Part shown: positions 1-15,700 of the stretch, in pieces
Layout: each line of letters starts with the position of its first letter
How positions within the stretch are numbered: position 1 is the stretch's first letter
DNA from: Chitinophaga nivalis
GTDB lineage: Bacteria > Bacteroidota > Bacteroidia > Chitinophagales > Chitinophagaceae
NCBI RefSeq assembly: GCF_025989125.1
Contig: NZ_JAPDNR010000001.1
Span: 6,746,087-6,810,086 of the forward strand
Direction of reading: 5' to 3'
Length of the DNA: 64,000 nt
Translations under genes and position numbers: made by a program
Notes under the pieces: generated by a model
Database searches by the model: none
Told to the model about the DNA's origin: nothing
What the model saw: only the letters and a program-made list of their open reading frames with translations

Positions 1-1
1 G

Positions 2-785
2 CTGCTGACAACGATCTGCCGCGATCAACAGGGATTGTTCCTGCGGTTGCCGGATATGCCGGTAATCAGACAGTTGAATATGTCGTTGCTCCCGGTACAG
101 CAAACTACTCAGTTCTTCCCGCGTATCCAGTTGCTGTACATAAGCCTGCCAGTAAGCCAGATCATCATTCCGATGCTGTTGCTGATATTGCTGTGCGGCG
201 GGATAGCTGCTTTCCGGCAATACCTGTACCGGTAATCCTTTGCATAAGCGCAGGTATATATCATGTATATCACCCAATAACAGCGGCAAACTCCAGCCAT
301 CGAGGATAGCATGATGATGGCTGAACAAACAGTAATAGTTATTTTCAGCCCGTTTCACCAGATAGATATGAAACAGTTGGCCAGCAGATAAATCAAATAC
401 TTCCTGTTTATCGGCAGCTGCCAGTGTCCGGATAAAATGTTCCTGCGCGACATTATCCAGCTGGCTGATATCGTGGTAGCGCCAATCCGGCGTACCTGAT
501 TTATCTATGATCTGTACCAGTTCTTCTTCCCAGGCGAACCGAAGCCGCAACACACTGTATTTTGCCTGTGCATATTGCCATGCCTGTTCCAGGTGTATCA
601 CCTGCAGCGTATTATGGTATTCCCATTTCAGCTGTAACCGGTAGGCATCATCTACCGTTCCCTGATTTAAAGCGTGGTAAATAAATCCTGCCTGCAGGCT
701 ATTCGCTAAATAAACCCCCGTTATTTCCCGGTCCTGTTGTAGTCCGTTTAAATATTTTGGAGAGATGATATGATCCACATCACTA
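2..785 (-). other. NRPS module 16: condensation domain (DCL), N-terminal part
   Basis: Directly after the module 15 E domain the frame continues through KYLNGLQQDREITGVYLAN and NSLQAGFIYHALNQG, the usual opening of the C domains that follow E domains here. The active site SHHHAILDGWS lies near 307. The open frame then runs to the edge, so the second half of the C domain and everything after it, including the release domain, are outside. Its presence shows that synthesis continues for at least one more residue in the same polypeptide. Confidence 0.92.
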
Positions 786-3700
786 ACCGTGAGATAACTC
801 CGCCCTGCCGTGTGCAATGCCGTGATAAGACGGATTAAGGCGGCTTTATATTCCAATGCCAAAGCAGTGAGGTCAGCGGATGACAATTTACCGGATATAC
901 TAAACTGCAGACGGCCGGAAAGTACGACGCCATTTATACTTAACAAGGCAGTATGCTGATTGGCGGCGCCTACGGTTGTACCACTGTGCTCACCTGTAAT
1001 AAACCAACCTGTCGGGGTAGCTGTCTGCTGTTGTTCAAACTGACCGAGATAGTTAAAACTGATCACCGGTAAAGCAACAGCTGTATAACCGATCAAGGCG
1101 CCATACCCGATGCCATGTTGCGGCACCGCACGCAACATTTCTTTTACGCCGGTTAAAGTAGTCGTACCGGCTGTCTCATTCACCAACTTCACTGGATACA
1201 TGGTCGTAAACCAGCCGACCGTGCGGGTTACATCCACTTGTGCAGATAAGTCTTCGCGACCATGGCTTTCCAGCAGCACATAATGACTGCTGCTTCCTGT
1301 CAGGACCGGCAACGCCTGCCCCAATGCAGCCAGCAGGATATCCTGTACTTCTGTATTGTAAACCTGGTTACAGGCACGCAATAGCCCGTCTGTAGCAGCG
1401 CCATCGAGCTCAAAAGCCGTATAGCCGGTTTCGTTAGCCAGGCGGGTATGCAGGATCGCGTTGCTATCCGGCACACCGGCAATCACCTGCGACCAATACG
1501 CCTTTTCTTCCGGTGTATGGATACTTAATACTTCGTGTGTCCATTGGCGATAGCTGGTGCCTTTTTCTGTTGTAACGGCCTCGCTGCCATCAGACAGGCG
1601 CTGGTAGTACTGTTCCAGGTCTGCACACAGAATACGCCAGCTGACGGTATCTATCAACAGGTGATGGGCCGCGATGAAGATACGCGCACTATTATCCGTG
1701 TAACCTGTCAGGTAGCCGATTTGCAGCAGTTTATCGCCGAAGATATCAAAGTCTTGTTGCCAGCTGGTTAATGCAGCTCCCAGATCCGGCACAAGACGTA
1801 TATCCATTACCGGTATCGTAACCGTTGCCGGTACCGCTCCGTAATACTGTACGTACCCCTGATCCGTTTTGTGGTAACGTAGCCGTAACCCATCGTGATA
1901 ATGGAGTAACTGTAATACGGCCGCTTCCAGCAGTGTTATATCCAACACTGGTACCTGTATCAGGAAAGATTGATTCCAGTGATGATAATCCGGGAACAGG
2001 CCTTTATCCACCTGATGGAAGAACCAGGACTGAATGGGCAATAAGGCCGTTTCGCCACTGAGTATGCCCTGTTCCGTTTGCAGTAAGGCGGCAGCATTGC
2101 CGGATGTTATCGTTACGTGATGATACAGTGCCGCTACTGTACGGTGTTTAAAGATATCCTTCACACTCACCTGCAAGCCTAAACGTTGTCTTAAACGTCC
2201 CACCAGCTGAATGCTCACAATACTGTCGCCACCCAGCCGGAAAAAGTCGTCCTGTACCCCTACCTGCGCCACCGGTAATCCCAGCACTTCCGCATAGATG
2301 GCACATAAGGCTGTTTCCATGGCATTGCCCGGCGCCTGGTAGTGGCCTTCATCCGTAAACACCGGTACCGGCAAGGCAGACCGGTCTACTTTTCCACTGG
2401 CAGTAAGCGGCAATGCCGGTAAGTGTATCCAGGCTGCAGGTATCATGTAATCCGGCAGGTATGCTACCAGATAGTTCCGTAAATCATCCTGCGGTAACGG
2501 ATTGGCGGCCACATAATAGGCAGCCAGGTATTTATGGTCATATAAGGTCACCACTGCCTGCGTCACGCCGGGACAGGCAGCCAGCCGGCTTTCTATTTCA
2601 CCGGCTTCGATGCGGTAACCTCTTATCTTCAGCTGAAAATCGTTGCGGCCTACATATTCCAGGTCACCATCCGGCAGGTATCTCACCAGATCTCCTGTCC
2701 GGTATAAACGTTGGGCATCTCCACCGGCAAAAGGATTCCGGATAAAACGTTCCGTTGTCAATGCCGGTAGGTTTACATAGCCGCTTGTCACACCGGCGCC
2801 GCCGATATACAATTCACCGATAGCACCCGGTGGCACCGGCACTAAATGCTCGTTCAGTACATACAAAGTAGTATTGGCAATCGGGCGGCCGATATTGGCG
2901 CTGCTATCGCCTGGCTGATAGGTGTGAACGGTTGCACATACCGTTGCTTCTGTCGGGCCGTATTCATTCAGCAATGTACCTTTAAAACGATAATCCGGCA
3001 GATCCGGTAAACGTTCCCCGCCTGTATAGATCAGCTGTAACGTTGGATCCTGTTGCAGGAAAACCGGGAGCAATGCTGGTGGTATAAACGATACGGCTAT
3101 ATCATGCGTTGCGATATAAGCCACCAGCTCCGGGATGGCAGTACGGATATCATCACTATAAAGATATAAGCTGTTACCATTACACAATGCAGGGAATGCT
3201 TCATAGACGAAAGCATCAAATACGTAGTTGGAATAACAACCGATGTGCGGGTATTGATCCAGCTGATGCAGCGGTATCAGCGCCGTAATCAGATTCACCA
3301 CACCCTGATGTGGTACCATCACTCCTTTGGGATTGCCGGTCGTACCACTGGTATAAATCACATATGCCAGGTGATGGGCTTCCACAACCGCAGGCGGGGC
3401 AGTGAAACCTTTGTACAATGCGGGATCATCTACCGGTACCACTGCAGGTGACAGTCCTTGTAATGCAGCGGCATTCGCCGTATCCGTTACTACTACTTTG
3501 GCGCCTGTGTCCTGTATAATAAATAGTTTTCGCTCATCCGGATAAGCCGGAGATACCGGCACATAGGCGCCACCGGCTTTTAACACCCCTAATATGGCCA
3601 CCAGCATATATACCGAACGATCCAGACAAACTACTATCAGTTCATCCGGCACAATCGCATAGTGATGGTGCAGGTAAGCCGCCAGTTGATCGGATTGTTC

Positions 3701-6700
3701 ATCCAATGCTTTATAAGTCAGCTGTGTGGTGTTGTATACGATCGCGGTTTTGTCCGGTGTACGTCTTGCCTGTTCAGCAAACAGGCCATGTATGGTTTCA
3801 TTCGCTGCATACGTGACAGCGGTATTGTTCCATGATTTGATTACCTGCTCATATTGTGTATCATTGAGATAATGCCATTCGCTGGTGCTGCGTTCCGGTG
3901 TATCCAGTAACTGATCCAGTAAAGTATGCATACCACCCAGCAGCTGTGCGATCAGTTGTGTACTAAATAATTCAGCCGCATATTTTAAACGGATCATCAC
4001 CAATTCGCCCCGTTCAAAAGCAACTACACTCAACGGATAATCCAGTTTTTCCCGGCCTCCTCTGAATATCAACGACAACCCTCCGTCATCACCCTCACCC
4101 GCAGGCATAGGATAATTCTCGTAAACAAACAAACTGCTGAACAACCGTTCACCGCCTGGTTGCAGTTTACGCAGTGGTATATTACTGCGTACATTCACCT
4201 CATTGATATGGGCCTGTAAAGTTTGTACCGCAGCGGCAATACTACCAGTGGTATGGGTCATCACTACCGGCAGTGTATTGATGTATAAACCTACGGACTG
4301 TTCAATATGATCTATCGGCAAAGTACGACCGGATAAAGTCATACCGGTAATAGTAGTATCGCTGTTGCTGTAAATACTGAGTTGTTTATGCCACAGGTAT
4401 TGCAATACCGCATTGATGGTAACACCATACTGTGCACACCATGTTTTCAGTTGATGATAACGCTCACCCGTGATGGCGATCTCTTGTTCTGCCGGCTGCA
4501 GGATATGCCGGTATTCCGCCAGTTTCAGGTGGCGCTGATCCGCATGCAGCCAGCCGCTGATATCTTCCTTCGTGGTTAACTGCGCCATATAGGCTGCCCA
4601 GTAGGCTTCGTGTTCCGTACGATGTTGCTGTAAATATTGTTGCGCGGCTTCGTAGCTGCGTTCCCGTAATATTGTTATTGCTTCTCCTTTACACAGCCGC
4701 AGGTAAACAGCATGTATATTCCCTAATAACAACGGCATACTCCAGCCATCCAGGATGGCGTGATGGTGACTGAACAAACAATAATAGTGATTCACTGCCC
4801 GTTTCAACAGGTATACCCGGAACAGGTTGCCCTCCGCCAGGTCAAATACTTCCTGCCGGTCGGCGGCTGCCAGTTCGGTAATAAAGGTATCCTGCGCTGA
4901 GGATGGCAGCTTGCTGATATCCCAATAGCGCCAATCAGTATGACCGGTTTTATCTATGACCTGTACCAGTTCTTCTTCCCAGCTGAATCGCAGCCGTAAG
5001 ACACTGTATTGTTCCTGTATCAGTTGCCAGGCTTTTTTCAGGCAAGCTACCTTCAATGTGTTTTGATACTCCCATTGCAATTGTACCCGATAGGCATCAT
5101 CTACATCGCCCTGGTTTAAAGCATGGTAGATAAAGCCTTCCTGCAGACTGTTGGCCAGGTATACGCCACTGATTTCCTGTTCCGCTTGCAGGCGGTCTAA
5201 ATATTTTTGGGAGATGACAAACCCGACATCACTTACGGTTAGATAACTGCGGGTAGCTGTAGTCAGTGCCGTAATTAACACGTGTAAGCTTTCTTCATAG
5301 GCTTTCACCAGTGCTGCCAGGTCTTCCGCCGGCCAGTGACCGGAGCAGCCCAATCTTAATTGTCCACCCAGTACAACACCAGTCACCGCGAGCAAGGCAG
5401 GATCATTATTACTACCGGCTACTGATATACCGCTGTCTTCCCCCGCTATTGTCCAGCCTTCCCTGGTTGTAGTTTCCTGCTGATCGAACTGGCCTAAATA
5501 GTTAAAGCTGAGCACAGGCAACGCCACCGCGGCATAGCCTACCAGCACCCCATAACCAATACCATGGCGCGGAACGGCACGTAATGTTTCTTTCACTCCG
5601 ATTAAAGCAGCGAGGTGATCAGCTTCACTGTGTATTGCCACCGGGTACATGGTGGTAAACCAACCGGTGGTGCGGGTGATATCGATAGCAGCGGATAAAT
5701 CTTCCCGCCCATGACCTTCCAACAAAATATGATGACTGCTGCGGCCTGTCAGCGCAGACAAGGCTAATGCCAATGCCGTCAGTAAAATATCATTGATCTC
5801 CGTATGGTATACCTGGTGACAGGAACGCAATAATAAACCGGTGTGATGTACATCCAGTTCAAAGGCCACCTGATGTTTATCGTTGATGGCGCGTGCCTGC
5901 AGTGCCCCATTGCTGGCTGCCACACCATCCGTTACGGTCTTCCAATAAGCCGTTTCTTCTGGTGCCTGGAGCCGCAACACTTCGTGTGCCCATTGCCGGT
6001 AGCTGGTACCTTTCGTGAGCGAACCTATCTTTTGTGTCGCTTGTTGTTGGTAGAATTGTTCCAGGTCTGTACTGATAATACGCCAGCTCACCGTATCGAT
6101 CAGCAGGTGATGCGCCGCGAGGTAAATACGTGCACTACCATCCGCATAGCCTTCCAGATAACCGATCCGTAACAACGTGTCTCCAAAGAGATCAAAATCT
6201 GACTGCCAGTCCGTTAATACCGCAGACAGGTCTGGTGTGGTGCGTATATCCAGCACAGGTATATGTATATCTGCAGGCATCTCTCCGTAATACTGTACAT
6301 AACCGGTAGTGGTTTGCTTGTAACGTAACCTCAGCCCATCGTGATAGTGTAGTAATTGTAATACCGCCGCTTTCAGCAACGCGATATCCAATACGGGTAC
6401 CCGGATCAGGAAGGATTGATTCCAGTGATGGTACGCGGGTAGTAATCCCGCATCTACCTGCTGGAAGAACCAGGACTGCACCGGTAATAACGGTACTTCT
6501 CCCGCAAGCATACCTTGTTCTGTTTGCAGCAATAGGGTACCCGCACCTGCTTTTACAATCACCTGCTGATACAAGGCAGCAATGGTGCGGTGTTTGAAAA
6601 TATCCTTTACACTCACCTGTAAGCCGGTACGTTGCCGGATGCGGCTCACCAGTTGAATACTGACAATACTATCGCCGCCCAGCCGGAAGAAATCATCCTG

Positions 6701-9700
6701 TACCCCCACTGCTGTAACCAGCAAGCCCAATACTTCTGCATAGATCGCACATAGCTGAATTTCTATTTCATGGGCAGGTGCCTGGTATAGCGTATCATCC
6801 GTAAACACAGGTATGGGCAATGCCGAACGGTCTACCTTGCCACTGGCCGTGAGCGGCAACGCTGGTAAGTGCTGCAACACCGCTGGTATCATGTAATCCG
6901 GCAAATATTCTCCCAGGCAGGCCAATAAATCCTGCGCTGCAATTGGTACGGCAGACACATAATACCCAGTCAGGTATTTACTGTCATGAACCGTTACTAC
7001 TGCTTGCGTAATACCCGGATAAGCCGTTAACCGGCTTTCTATTTCACCCGCTTCTATCCGGTAGCCTCTGATCTTTAATTGGAAATCATTACGGCCTATA
7101 TATTCCAGGTTCCCATCCGGTAAGTACCGCACCAGGTCTCCTGTACGGTACAAATGATGACCTTCTGCTGCGTTAAAAGGATCACGGATAAAACGTTCCG
7201 CTGTCAAAGCAGGTAAATGCAAATACCCACGCGTTACTCCGGCGCCGCCGATATATAATTCCCCAACACCGCCTACCGGTACCGGCACTAAATAAGCATC
7301 CAGTACATACAAGGTAGTGTTGGCAATCGGCCGGCCGATGACAGCACTACTATCACCCGGCTGATACGGATGAACAGTGGCACACACCGTTGCTTCTGTA
7401 GGACCGTATTCATTCAATAAAGTGCCTTTGAAATGATAATCCGGCAGCTCCGGTAATCGTTCCCCACCGGTATAGATCAGCTGCAACGCAGGATCATAAC
7501 TAAGGAATGCGGGTAATAATGCCGGTGGTATAAACGATACCGCAATATCGTTCGCCGCTATATACGCCACCAATTCCGGCAAAGCTGTACGGATATCTTC
7601 ACTATATAAATACAGCGTATTACCATTACACAATGCCGGGAATGCTTCGTATACAAAAGCGTCGAATACATAATTGGAATAACAGCCAATGTGCTGGTGC
7701 TGATCCAGCTGATGCAATGGTATCAGGGCTGCAATCAGGTTGATAACGCCCTGATGTGGTACCATTACCCCTTTGGGATTGCCCGTGGTACCACTGGTAT
7801 AAATTACGTAGGCCAGGTGGTGCGCTTCTACGATAACAGGCGGAGCTGCAAAATCTTTATACAATGTACGATCATCTACCTGCACAACTGCCGGCGCCAA
7901 TGCCTGCAACGCCGCCATATTCGCCGCGTCCGTCAATACCACTTTCGTGTTTGTATCCTGTATAATAAATGCTTTACGTTCTTCCGGATAAGCCGGTGAT
8001 ACCGGCACATAAGCACCTCCTGCTTTCCATATACCCAATATCGCTACCAGCATATACACGGAGCGATCCAGACATAGCACAATCAGGTCATCCGGAACAA
8101 TCATATAGTGCTGCCGCAGGTAGGCCGCCAGCTGATCAGATTGCGTTTGTAGTTCTCTGTAGGTTAATCGTTGGCCGTCGCAGACCACGGCTGTTTCATC
8201 CGGCACATGCCATGCCTGGGCAGTAAATAATGCCTGGATAGTCGTAGCGGTATTATAGGGTTTCGTGGTGTCGTTCCAGTGAGTGATTACTTCCGTATAG
8301 GCGGTCGTATCCAGGTAATACAAATCGTTGATACGCTGCTGTTGCCGGTGATTATCTTTCAAGCCGGCCAGCTGTGTCAGTATCAGCTGGTAAGTATGTA
8401 TATAGGCATCAATAGTAGCCGGTTCAAATAAAGCCGTAGCATAATTGAATACACCGCTAATCTGTTCACCACTATCTTCCATGCCGGTGGTCAGGTCAAA
8501 TTTGGCCACGCTATTAGCAGCCGCCTGATAAGGTTCAAACCATTCCTGTAATCCGGAACTGCCCGTAGCTGGTTGCTGTACCGTAAACATGACCTGGAAC
8601 AACGGATGGCGCGAGGTATCCGGCTCCGGTTGCAACGCATCCACCAGTTTTTCAAATGGTAAATCCTGGTGCAGCTGTGCGGCCACTACTGCTGCGCCTA
8701 CTGCCTGGATAAAATCTGTCAGCCGCTGGTTGCCATCCACCTGTTCGCGCAATACCAATGTATTCACGAAGAAACCAATCAGGTCAGTCGTTTCCCGGTG
8801 ATGCCGGTTGGCAACCGGGCTACCCACCACGATATCATCCTGGTGACTGTAACTGCGCAGCAACAGGTAATAACCACTCAGCAACAGACTGAACATACTT
8901 ATCTGCAGTTCTCTGGCCACCGTGCGCAGGTCTTCGCTCACGGCTTTATTCAGCGCAAATAATTTATCAGCACCGGCATAACTGATCTGCGCCGGCCGTG
9001 GATGATCCAATGGTAAATACAACGGCGTATAACCAGCTAATTTGTCTTGCCAGTAAGTCAGCTGTCTTTCCAATACGGCGCCAGTCAGATAGTTCCGTTG
9101 CCACAAAGCGAAATCTTTGTATTGCAACGGCAACGCCAAAGGCGTTGCTGGCAGTTGTACGTCAGCAGTATACTGTTGCAACAATTCTTTCAGGAAAACA
9201 CCCGTAGACCAGCCATCAAAAGCAATATGGTGGAATACAATACTGATATAACGTTCCGTATCTCCGGCGGCAGTATGCAGCGTGTATAACTGTATCTGTA
9301 CCGGACAGGTATTTTCCAGGTCAAACACATGATTGGTCGCAGCTTGTACCTGTTCGTCCAATGCCGCCGCTGTGTATACTATATGGGACCCTATCGGTAA
9401 TGGCTGTACGTTATCATCTATCACCTGTTGATATCCCCTACCCTGTTCATCTGTTTTAATCAGACTTCGCAATACTTCATGCCGGTGTACAATGGCACGC
9501 AATGCCCCCAGTAAACGGTCGGTATCTGTATTATATTTCAGTTTCAGTACCAAAGGAATATTATAGGCAGCATTGCCCCCTTCATAGGCCATGATAAACC
9601 ACAGACGTTCCTGCGCAAAGGACAACACCTGCTCTTCCGGCCGGCTTACTACAGTGGTGGTAATACGCACTTCGTCTTCCACACCGGTACGCAGCAAAGT

Positions 9701-12700
9701 AGCCAGTTGCCGGATCGTCTTACTGGTAAAGGCATGCCGTACACTCAACCGGCTGCCACATACCTGGTTCACCTGACTGATCAGCCGGATGGCCAGAATA
9801 CTGTTACCGCCCAACCGGAAGAAATCATCGTCTACCCCAATTTCTGTGGCCGGCAGCCCTAACACCTGACCGTATATCACGCTCAGCTGCCTGCTTGTTT
9901 CATCGGCCGGTGCTTCCCGCGTAGTACCTGTTGTAAACAACGGATCCGGCAAGGCGGCCCGGTCCAGCTTACCGTTGATCGTCAACGGGAATGTATCCAG
10001 TGGTACCAATATCGCCGGCACCATATATTCCGGCAAAGATGCGCTGATATACGCGCGAATATCTTCCTGGTTCAATACCGTATCTGCCACATAATAACCT
10101 GCCAGGTACGGATGTTCACCGGCAGCCGTTTTCACGACTACCACCGCTTGTTTCACCCCTGCATAACCAGCCAAACAATTTTCTATTTCACCCAGCTCTA
10201 TCCGGTAACCACGGATCTTCACCTGGAAGTCGTTTCTACCAATGTAGACCAGGTTACCATCCGGCAGATACCTTACCAGGTCGCCGGTTTTATATAAACG
10301 ACTATTTACGCCTGCTGCTTGCTCCGCTTCCGTTTGGAAGGGGTTCATCAGGAATCTTTCTGCCGTTAAAGCAGGCTGGTTCAGGTAGCCTCTGGTGACA
10401 CCTACCCCGCCAATATATAGTTCTCCTACTGCGCCCGGTGGTAATGGGGTTAAATAACGGTCCAGCACATACGTCGTGATATTATTCACTGGCCGCCCGA
10501 TATGATGATGTCCCTCTCCGGTATTTACAATGGCTGTAATGGTGGTTTCCGTAGGGCCATAGGAGTTGATCAGCAACGGCACTTCCGCTTGCAGACGCTG
10601 GTGCAGGGCTGCACTCAGGTATTCGCCACCGGCATTCAATCGCCGGAGCGAAGGCAGCGATGCAAAAGACAACTGCTCCAGCAATGACGGTGTACTATGG
10701 ATATACGTGACCGCATGTTCGGATAACAACGCCAGGAAATGATCGGTATCTTCCCATATCCGGTGCGGTACCAGCAACAATTTGTAGCCGTTCAATAATG
10801 CCAGCCATAATTGTTCTACGGCTGCATCAAAGACATAACTGGCCAGCTGCAACACTACTTCGTCCTCTCCGAAACCATACCTGGTAGTCAGGTCCGTGAT
10901 GAGGTTCACCACACCCCGATGTTCCACCATCACCCCTTTAGGTTGGCCGGTGGTGCCGCTGGTGTAGATCACATAAGCCAGCTGACCCGCATCAGGGGTG
11001 ATCTCTCCGTTAGTTGTCGGATAGTGTTGATAATGATCCGTTTCATCAATAGGAATCACGGCAACCGTAGTTAATGCCGCGATGGCATCCGCATAAACGG
11101 TTTCAGTCATCACCACCTTCGCACGGGTATCGGTGATAATAAATGCTTTTCTTTCTTCCGGATACAAAGGATCTACCGGCACATAAGCCGCACCGGATTT
11201 TAACACCGCCAGTATCGCTACCGGCAACCAGGCAGACCGGTTCAGGCAAAGCACGATCAGGTCTTCCGGCACAACAGCATACTGCGTCTGCAGGTAGGCC
11301 GCCAGCTGGTTGGCCTGTTCATTCAGTTCCCGATAAGTGAGCACCTGATCTCCATACACCACTGCCGCCTGATCTGGTGTATGCCGCACCTGTGCCTCAA
11401 ATAACGCATGCAACGTTTTATCCGCCGGATAGTTTTGCGTGGTGTCGTTATAGTGATGCACCCATGTTTCATACTGTGTGGTATTCAGATATTGTAAAGC
11501 TGCCACTTCCAGCAAGGGTTGCTGCAGTAACTGATCCAGCACGGTAACCACGCCCGTCAGCAACTGTGCAATAGTATTTTCATCGAACAATTCTGCCGCA
11601 TATTTTAATCCGAATACGACGGCGCCGGCCCGTTCATAGGCCACTACACCCAGCGGATAGTCTAGTTTTTCTACCCCTCCCTTGAAAACCATCACCAGTT
11701 CCCGGCTATCTTCGCCGCTTTCCGGTACCGGATAATTTTCATATACAAAAAGGCTGCTGAACAAACGCGCTCCGTCCCGTTGCAGACTGCCCAGGTTCAT
11801 ATCACTGCGGGTATTGATTTCATTGATATCCGCCTGCAACGTTTGTATGGCCGTCAATATATTCCCGGCGGTATGTGTTACAATAAGTGGTAACGTATTG
11901 ATATAAAGTCCTACGGACTGTTCAATATCATCAATAGGCAACGTACGGCCGGACAAAGTCATACCTACTACCGTGGTGGTACTATTGCCATATATACTCA
12001 GCTGTTTATGCCACAGATACTGTAATACGGCATTAATGGTAATCCCATGTGTGGCACATAAGGTTTTCAGTTGCTGGTAACGGGTATCTGCTATGGTGAT
12101 CGCTTGTTCGGCCGGCTGCAGTATATGGCGGTATGCCGATAGCTGTACGTGCCGCTGTTCTTCCCGCAGCAGGTTACCTAATGTTTCGTTTGTTTCCAGC
12201 TGTTTCGTATAGGCCTCCCAGTATGTCCGGTTATCGGAGCGGTGTATCTGCAGATATTGCTGCGCCGCCATATAGCCGGTTTCTGGCAGCACCCTTACCT
12301 GATTCCCCTTGCACAGTTGCCCGTATAGCTCGTGTACTGTTCCTAACAATAATGGCAAACTCCAGCCATCCAGGATCGCATGATGATGGCTGAAAATAAA
12401 ATGATAATGATTTTCCGCGCGTTTCACCAGGTACAGGCGGAATAGGTTTCCTGCCGACAAATCAAACATTTCAATCCTATCTGCCGCCGCCAGCTCATCG
12501 ATCGCTGCCTCCTGCAGTGCTGGCGCCAGATGGCTCACATCTGTATCATGCCAGTACACCTGGCCTTGTTCGTCTATAATTTGTATCAGGGCTTCTTCCC
12601 ATCCAAAACGCAGTCGCAGTGCACTGTATTTATCCTGTGTATATTGCCATGCCTGTCGCAGACACGCTGCATTGATAGCGTGTAAATAATCCCATTTCAG

Positions 12701-15700
12701 CTGCACCCGGTAAGCATCATCTACCTCACCCTGGTTGAGGGCATGATAAATAAATCCTTCCTGCAAACTATTGGCGAGGAAGATACCCGCTACTGTTCTT
12801 TCTTCCTGCAACTGATCCAGGTATTTCCGCGAGATAATATCTCCGATATCACTCCGGGTTAAATAATGACGGGTATAACCAGCCAGATGTGTAACCAGGT
12901 GTTCCAATGCGGCCTGATAATGATCGGCCAGTATAGCCAAGTCACCGGCAGATAAATTGCCGGACAATTCGAATTGTAACCGGCCATGCATCACCCAGCC
13001 ATTGATGCGCAGTATCAGGTGGCTTTTATTTTCTACGGCGGCCGACAAGCCACTGCTTTCTCCGGAGATATACCAGCCGGTTTCACCGCCAGCTTCTCTG
13101 GCATCAAACTGTCCCAGATAATTGAAACTGATCACCGGCAATATGCCTGGAACATAGCCCATCAAAGCACCATAACCAATACCATGATGAGGAATACCAC
13201 GCAGCATTTCCTTGACCGTTGTAATCGTTTCCCGTGCATCCGTTCCGGTGATAATTTCCACCGGATACATGGTAGTAAACCAACCCGTTGTACGGGTAAT
13301 ATCTATATGTGCGGATAACTCTTCCCGGCCATGCCCTTCCAGTAAAACATGGTGGCTGCTACGACCGGTGAGGGCCGTCAGCGCATTGCTCAGTGCAGCC
13401 AGCAGGATATCGTTGATCTGTGTATGATATACCTGGTTGCTTTCCCGCAGCAACAAGGCGGTGTAATGGGTCTCCAGTTCCAAAGCAGCAAAACCTGTCT
13501 GGTGAGTGGCATACCTGCTCAGTGCTGCATTACTGTCTGCTACACCAGCCGTCACCCGGGCCCAGTAGTGACGTTCTTCGGCGGCAGCATAGTTATTTAC
13601 TTCGTGTACCCATTGCCGGTAGCTGGTACCCTTTTCGCCCAGCATGAGGCTTGCAGGGATAACCGGCCACTCCGTTCCGGCAGTAGTAGCTAAATACCTG
13701 TAAATCTTTTCCAGATCGGCGCTGATGATACGCCAGCTGATGGTATCTATCAGCAGGTGATGCGCTGCTACAAATATCCGTGCACTACCATCGGCATAAC
13801 CATACAGGTAACCAGCCTGGAGGAGCTTATTACCAAAGATGTCAAAATCACGTTGCCAGGTTGTCAGCACCACTGTGATTTCCGCGGGGTCATTCAATGT
13901 ACTGACATCCAGGTAATGCACCGGTACTGCGGTTACCTCATCACTATAATATTGTTCATACCCCTGTTCCCCTTTTCGGTAGCGCAACCGTAAACTATCG
14001 TGGTAACTCAATAATTTTAAGAGACCGGCTTCCAGTATCTTTTTGTCCAATGCCGGCACCCATATCAGGAAAGACTGATTCCAGTGATCGTACACTGGTA
14101 ATAAGCCCTGATCCAGCTGTTGGAAAAACAGGGCCTGTACCGGCAACATAGCTGCTACACCAGCTAATATGCCCTGTTCTGTATGCAGTGTCACCGCTTC
14201 CCGCGCCGGTTTTCTCAGCACCTGATGATACAGTTCACTGATGGTCCGGTATTTAAAGATATCCTTCACACTCACGGCAATCCCTAAACGCTGCCTGATC
14301 CGGCCTGCCAGCTGTATACTCACAATACTGTCGCCGCCCAGCCGGAAGAAATCATCCTGTACACCCACCCTATCTACCGGCAGCCCCAATACTTCACTAT
14401 AGATACGGCAAAGCTGTGCTTCCGTTTCATTGCCTGGAGCAATATATTGTTCCGCTGTTGTCAGCAATGGATCCGGCAACGCCTGCCGGTCCAGTTTACC
14501 ATTGATGGTAAGTGGTAATTTTTCCAGGTGTACCAATACAGCCGGTACCATATATTCCGGCAGGTACTGGTGTAAAAAGGTTAATAACGCCGCGTTATCC
14601 AGTGGATTATCAGCTACATAATAGCCCGCGAGATATTTACTATCTCCGGTTGCCATTGTTCTCGCTATGACCACTGCCTGTTTCACACCGGCATAGGTAG
14701 TTATCCTGCTTTCTATTTCTCCGGTTTCAATACGATAGCCTCTTATTTTTACCTGGAAGTCATTACGACCTATAAATTCCAGCTGGCCATCCGGCAGGTA
14801 TCTCACCAGATCACCGGTTTTATAAATGCGGTTGTTGCTATCCACCGCTTTTTCTGCTGTGGTCTGGAATGGATTCGGCAGGAACCGTGCAGCGGTCAAT
14901 GCCGGCTGACGCCAATAACCACGGGTTACACCGGCGCCACCCAAATATAATTCCCCGATGGCACCAGGCGGAACGGGTATACCCTGCTCATCCAGCACAT
15001 ATACACTGGTATTGGCTACCGGCCGTCCAATTGCATTGTTGGTGGCATCCACATTGACCACAGAAGAAATACTTACTTCCGTAGGGCCGTAAGAGTTAAT
15101 CAGCCTGCAACCAATCTGCTGTAATTGCTCCAGCAAGGCTACAGACAATAATTCACCACCGGTATTCAATCGTCTCAGGGAAGGAATCTCAGCAAAAGAG
15201 AATTGCCCCAGGAAAGAAGGTGTACCATGAATATGCGTTACCTGATGTTGTTGCAGCAATGCGATGAACTGCGCTTCATCTTCCCATTCCCGGTTGGCGA
15301 CCAGCAATAGCTGATGCCCGTTCAACAATGCCAGCCACATTTGTTTTACTGACGCATCAAATACATAATTGGCCAATTGCAATATCACTTCTTCTGCTTC
15401 CAGCCCATAACGGGTGGTGATATCTATTATCAGGTTTACCACGCCCCGATGTGGCACCATCACACCTTTTGGCTGACCGGTGGTACCACTGGTATAAATA
15501 ATATAGGCCAGTTGCAAAGCAGTGGCTGGTATCACCGGATTACTTATCGGAGCCGTATTCCATTCCCCGTTGTGATCCATTAAAATGGTGGTAACGCCGG
15601 CGGCTATCCGCTGTAAATCGGCTTGATGCACCGCCTCGGTCAGGATAATACGTGTATCCGTATCTGTGATAATGAATTGCTTTCTTTCTGCCGGATACTC

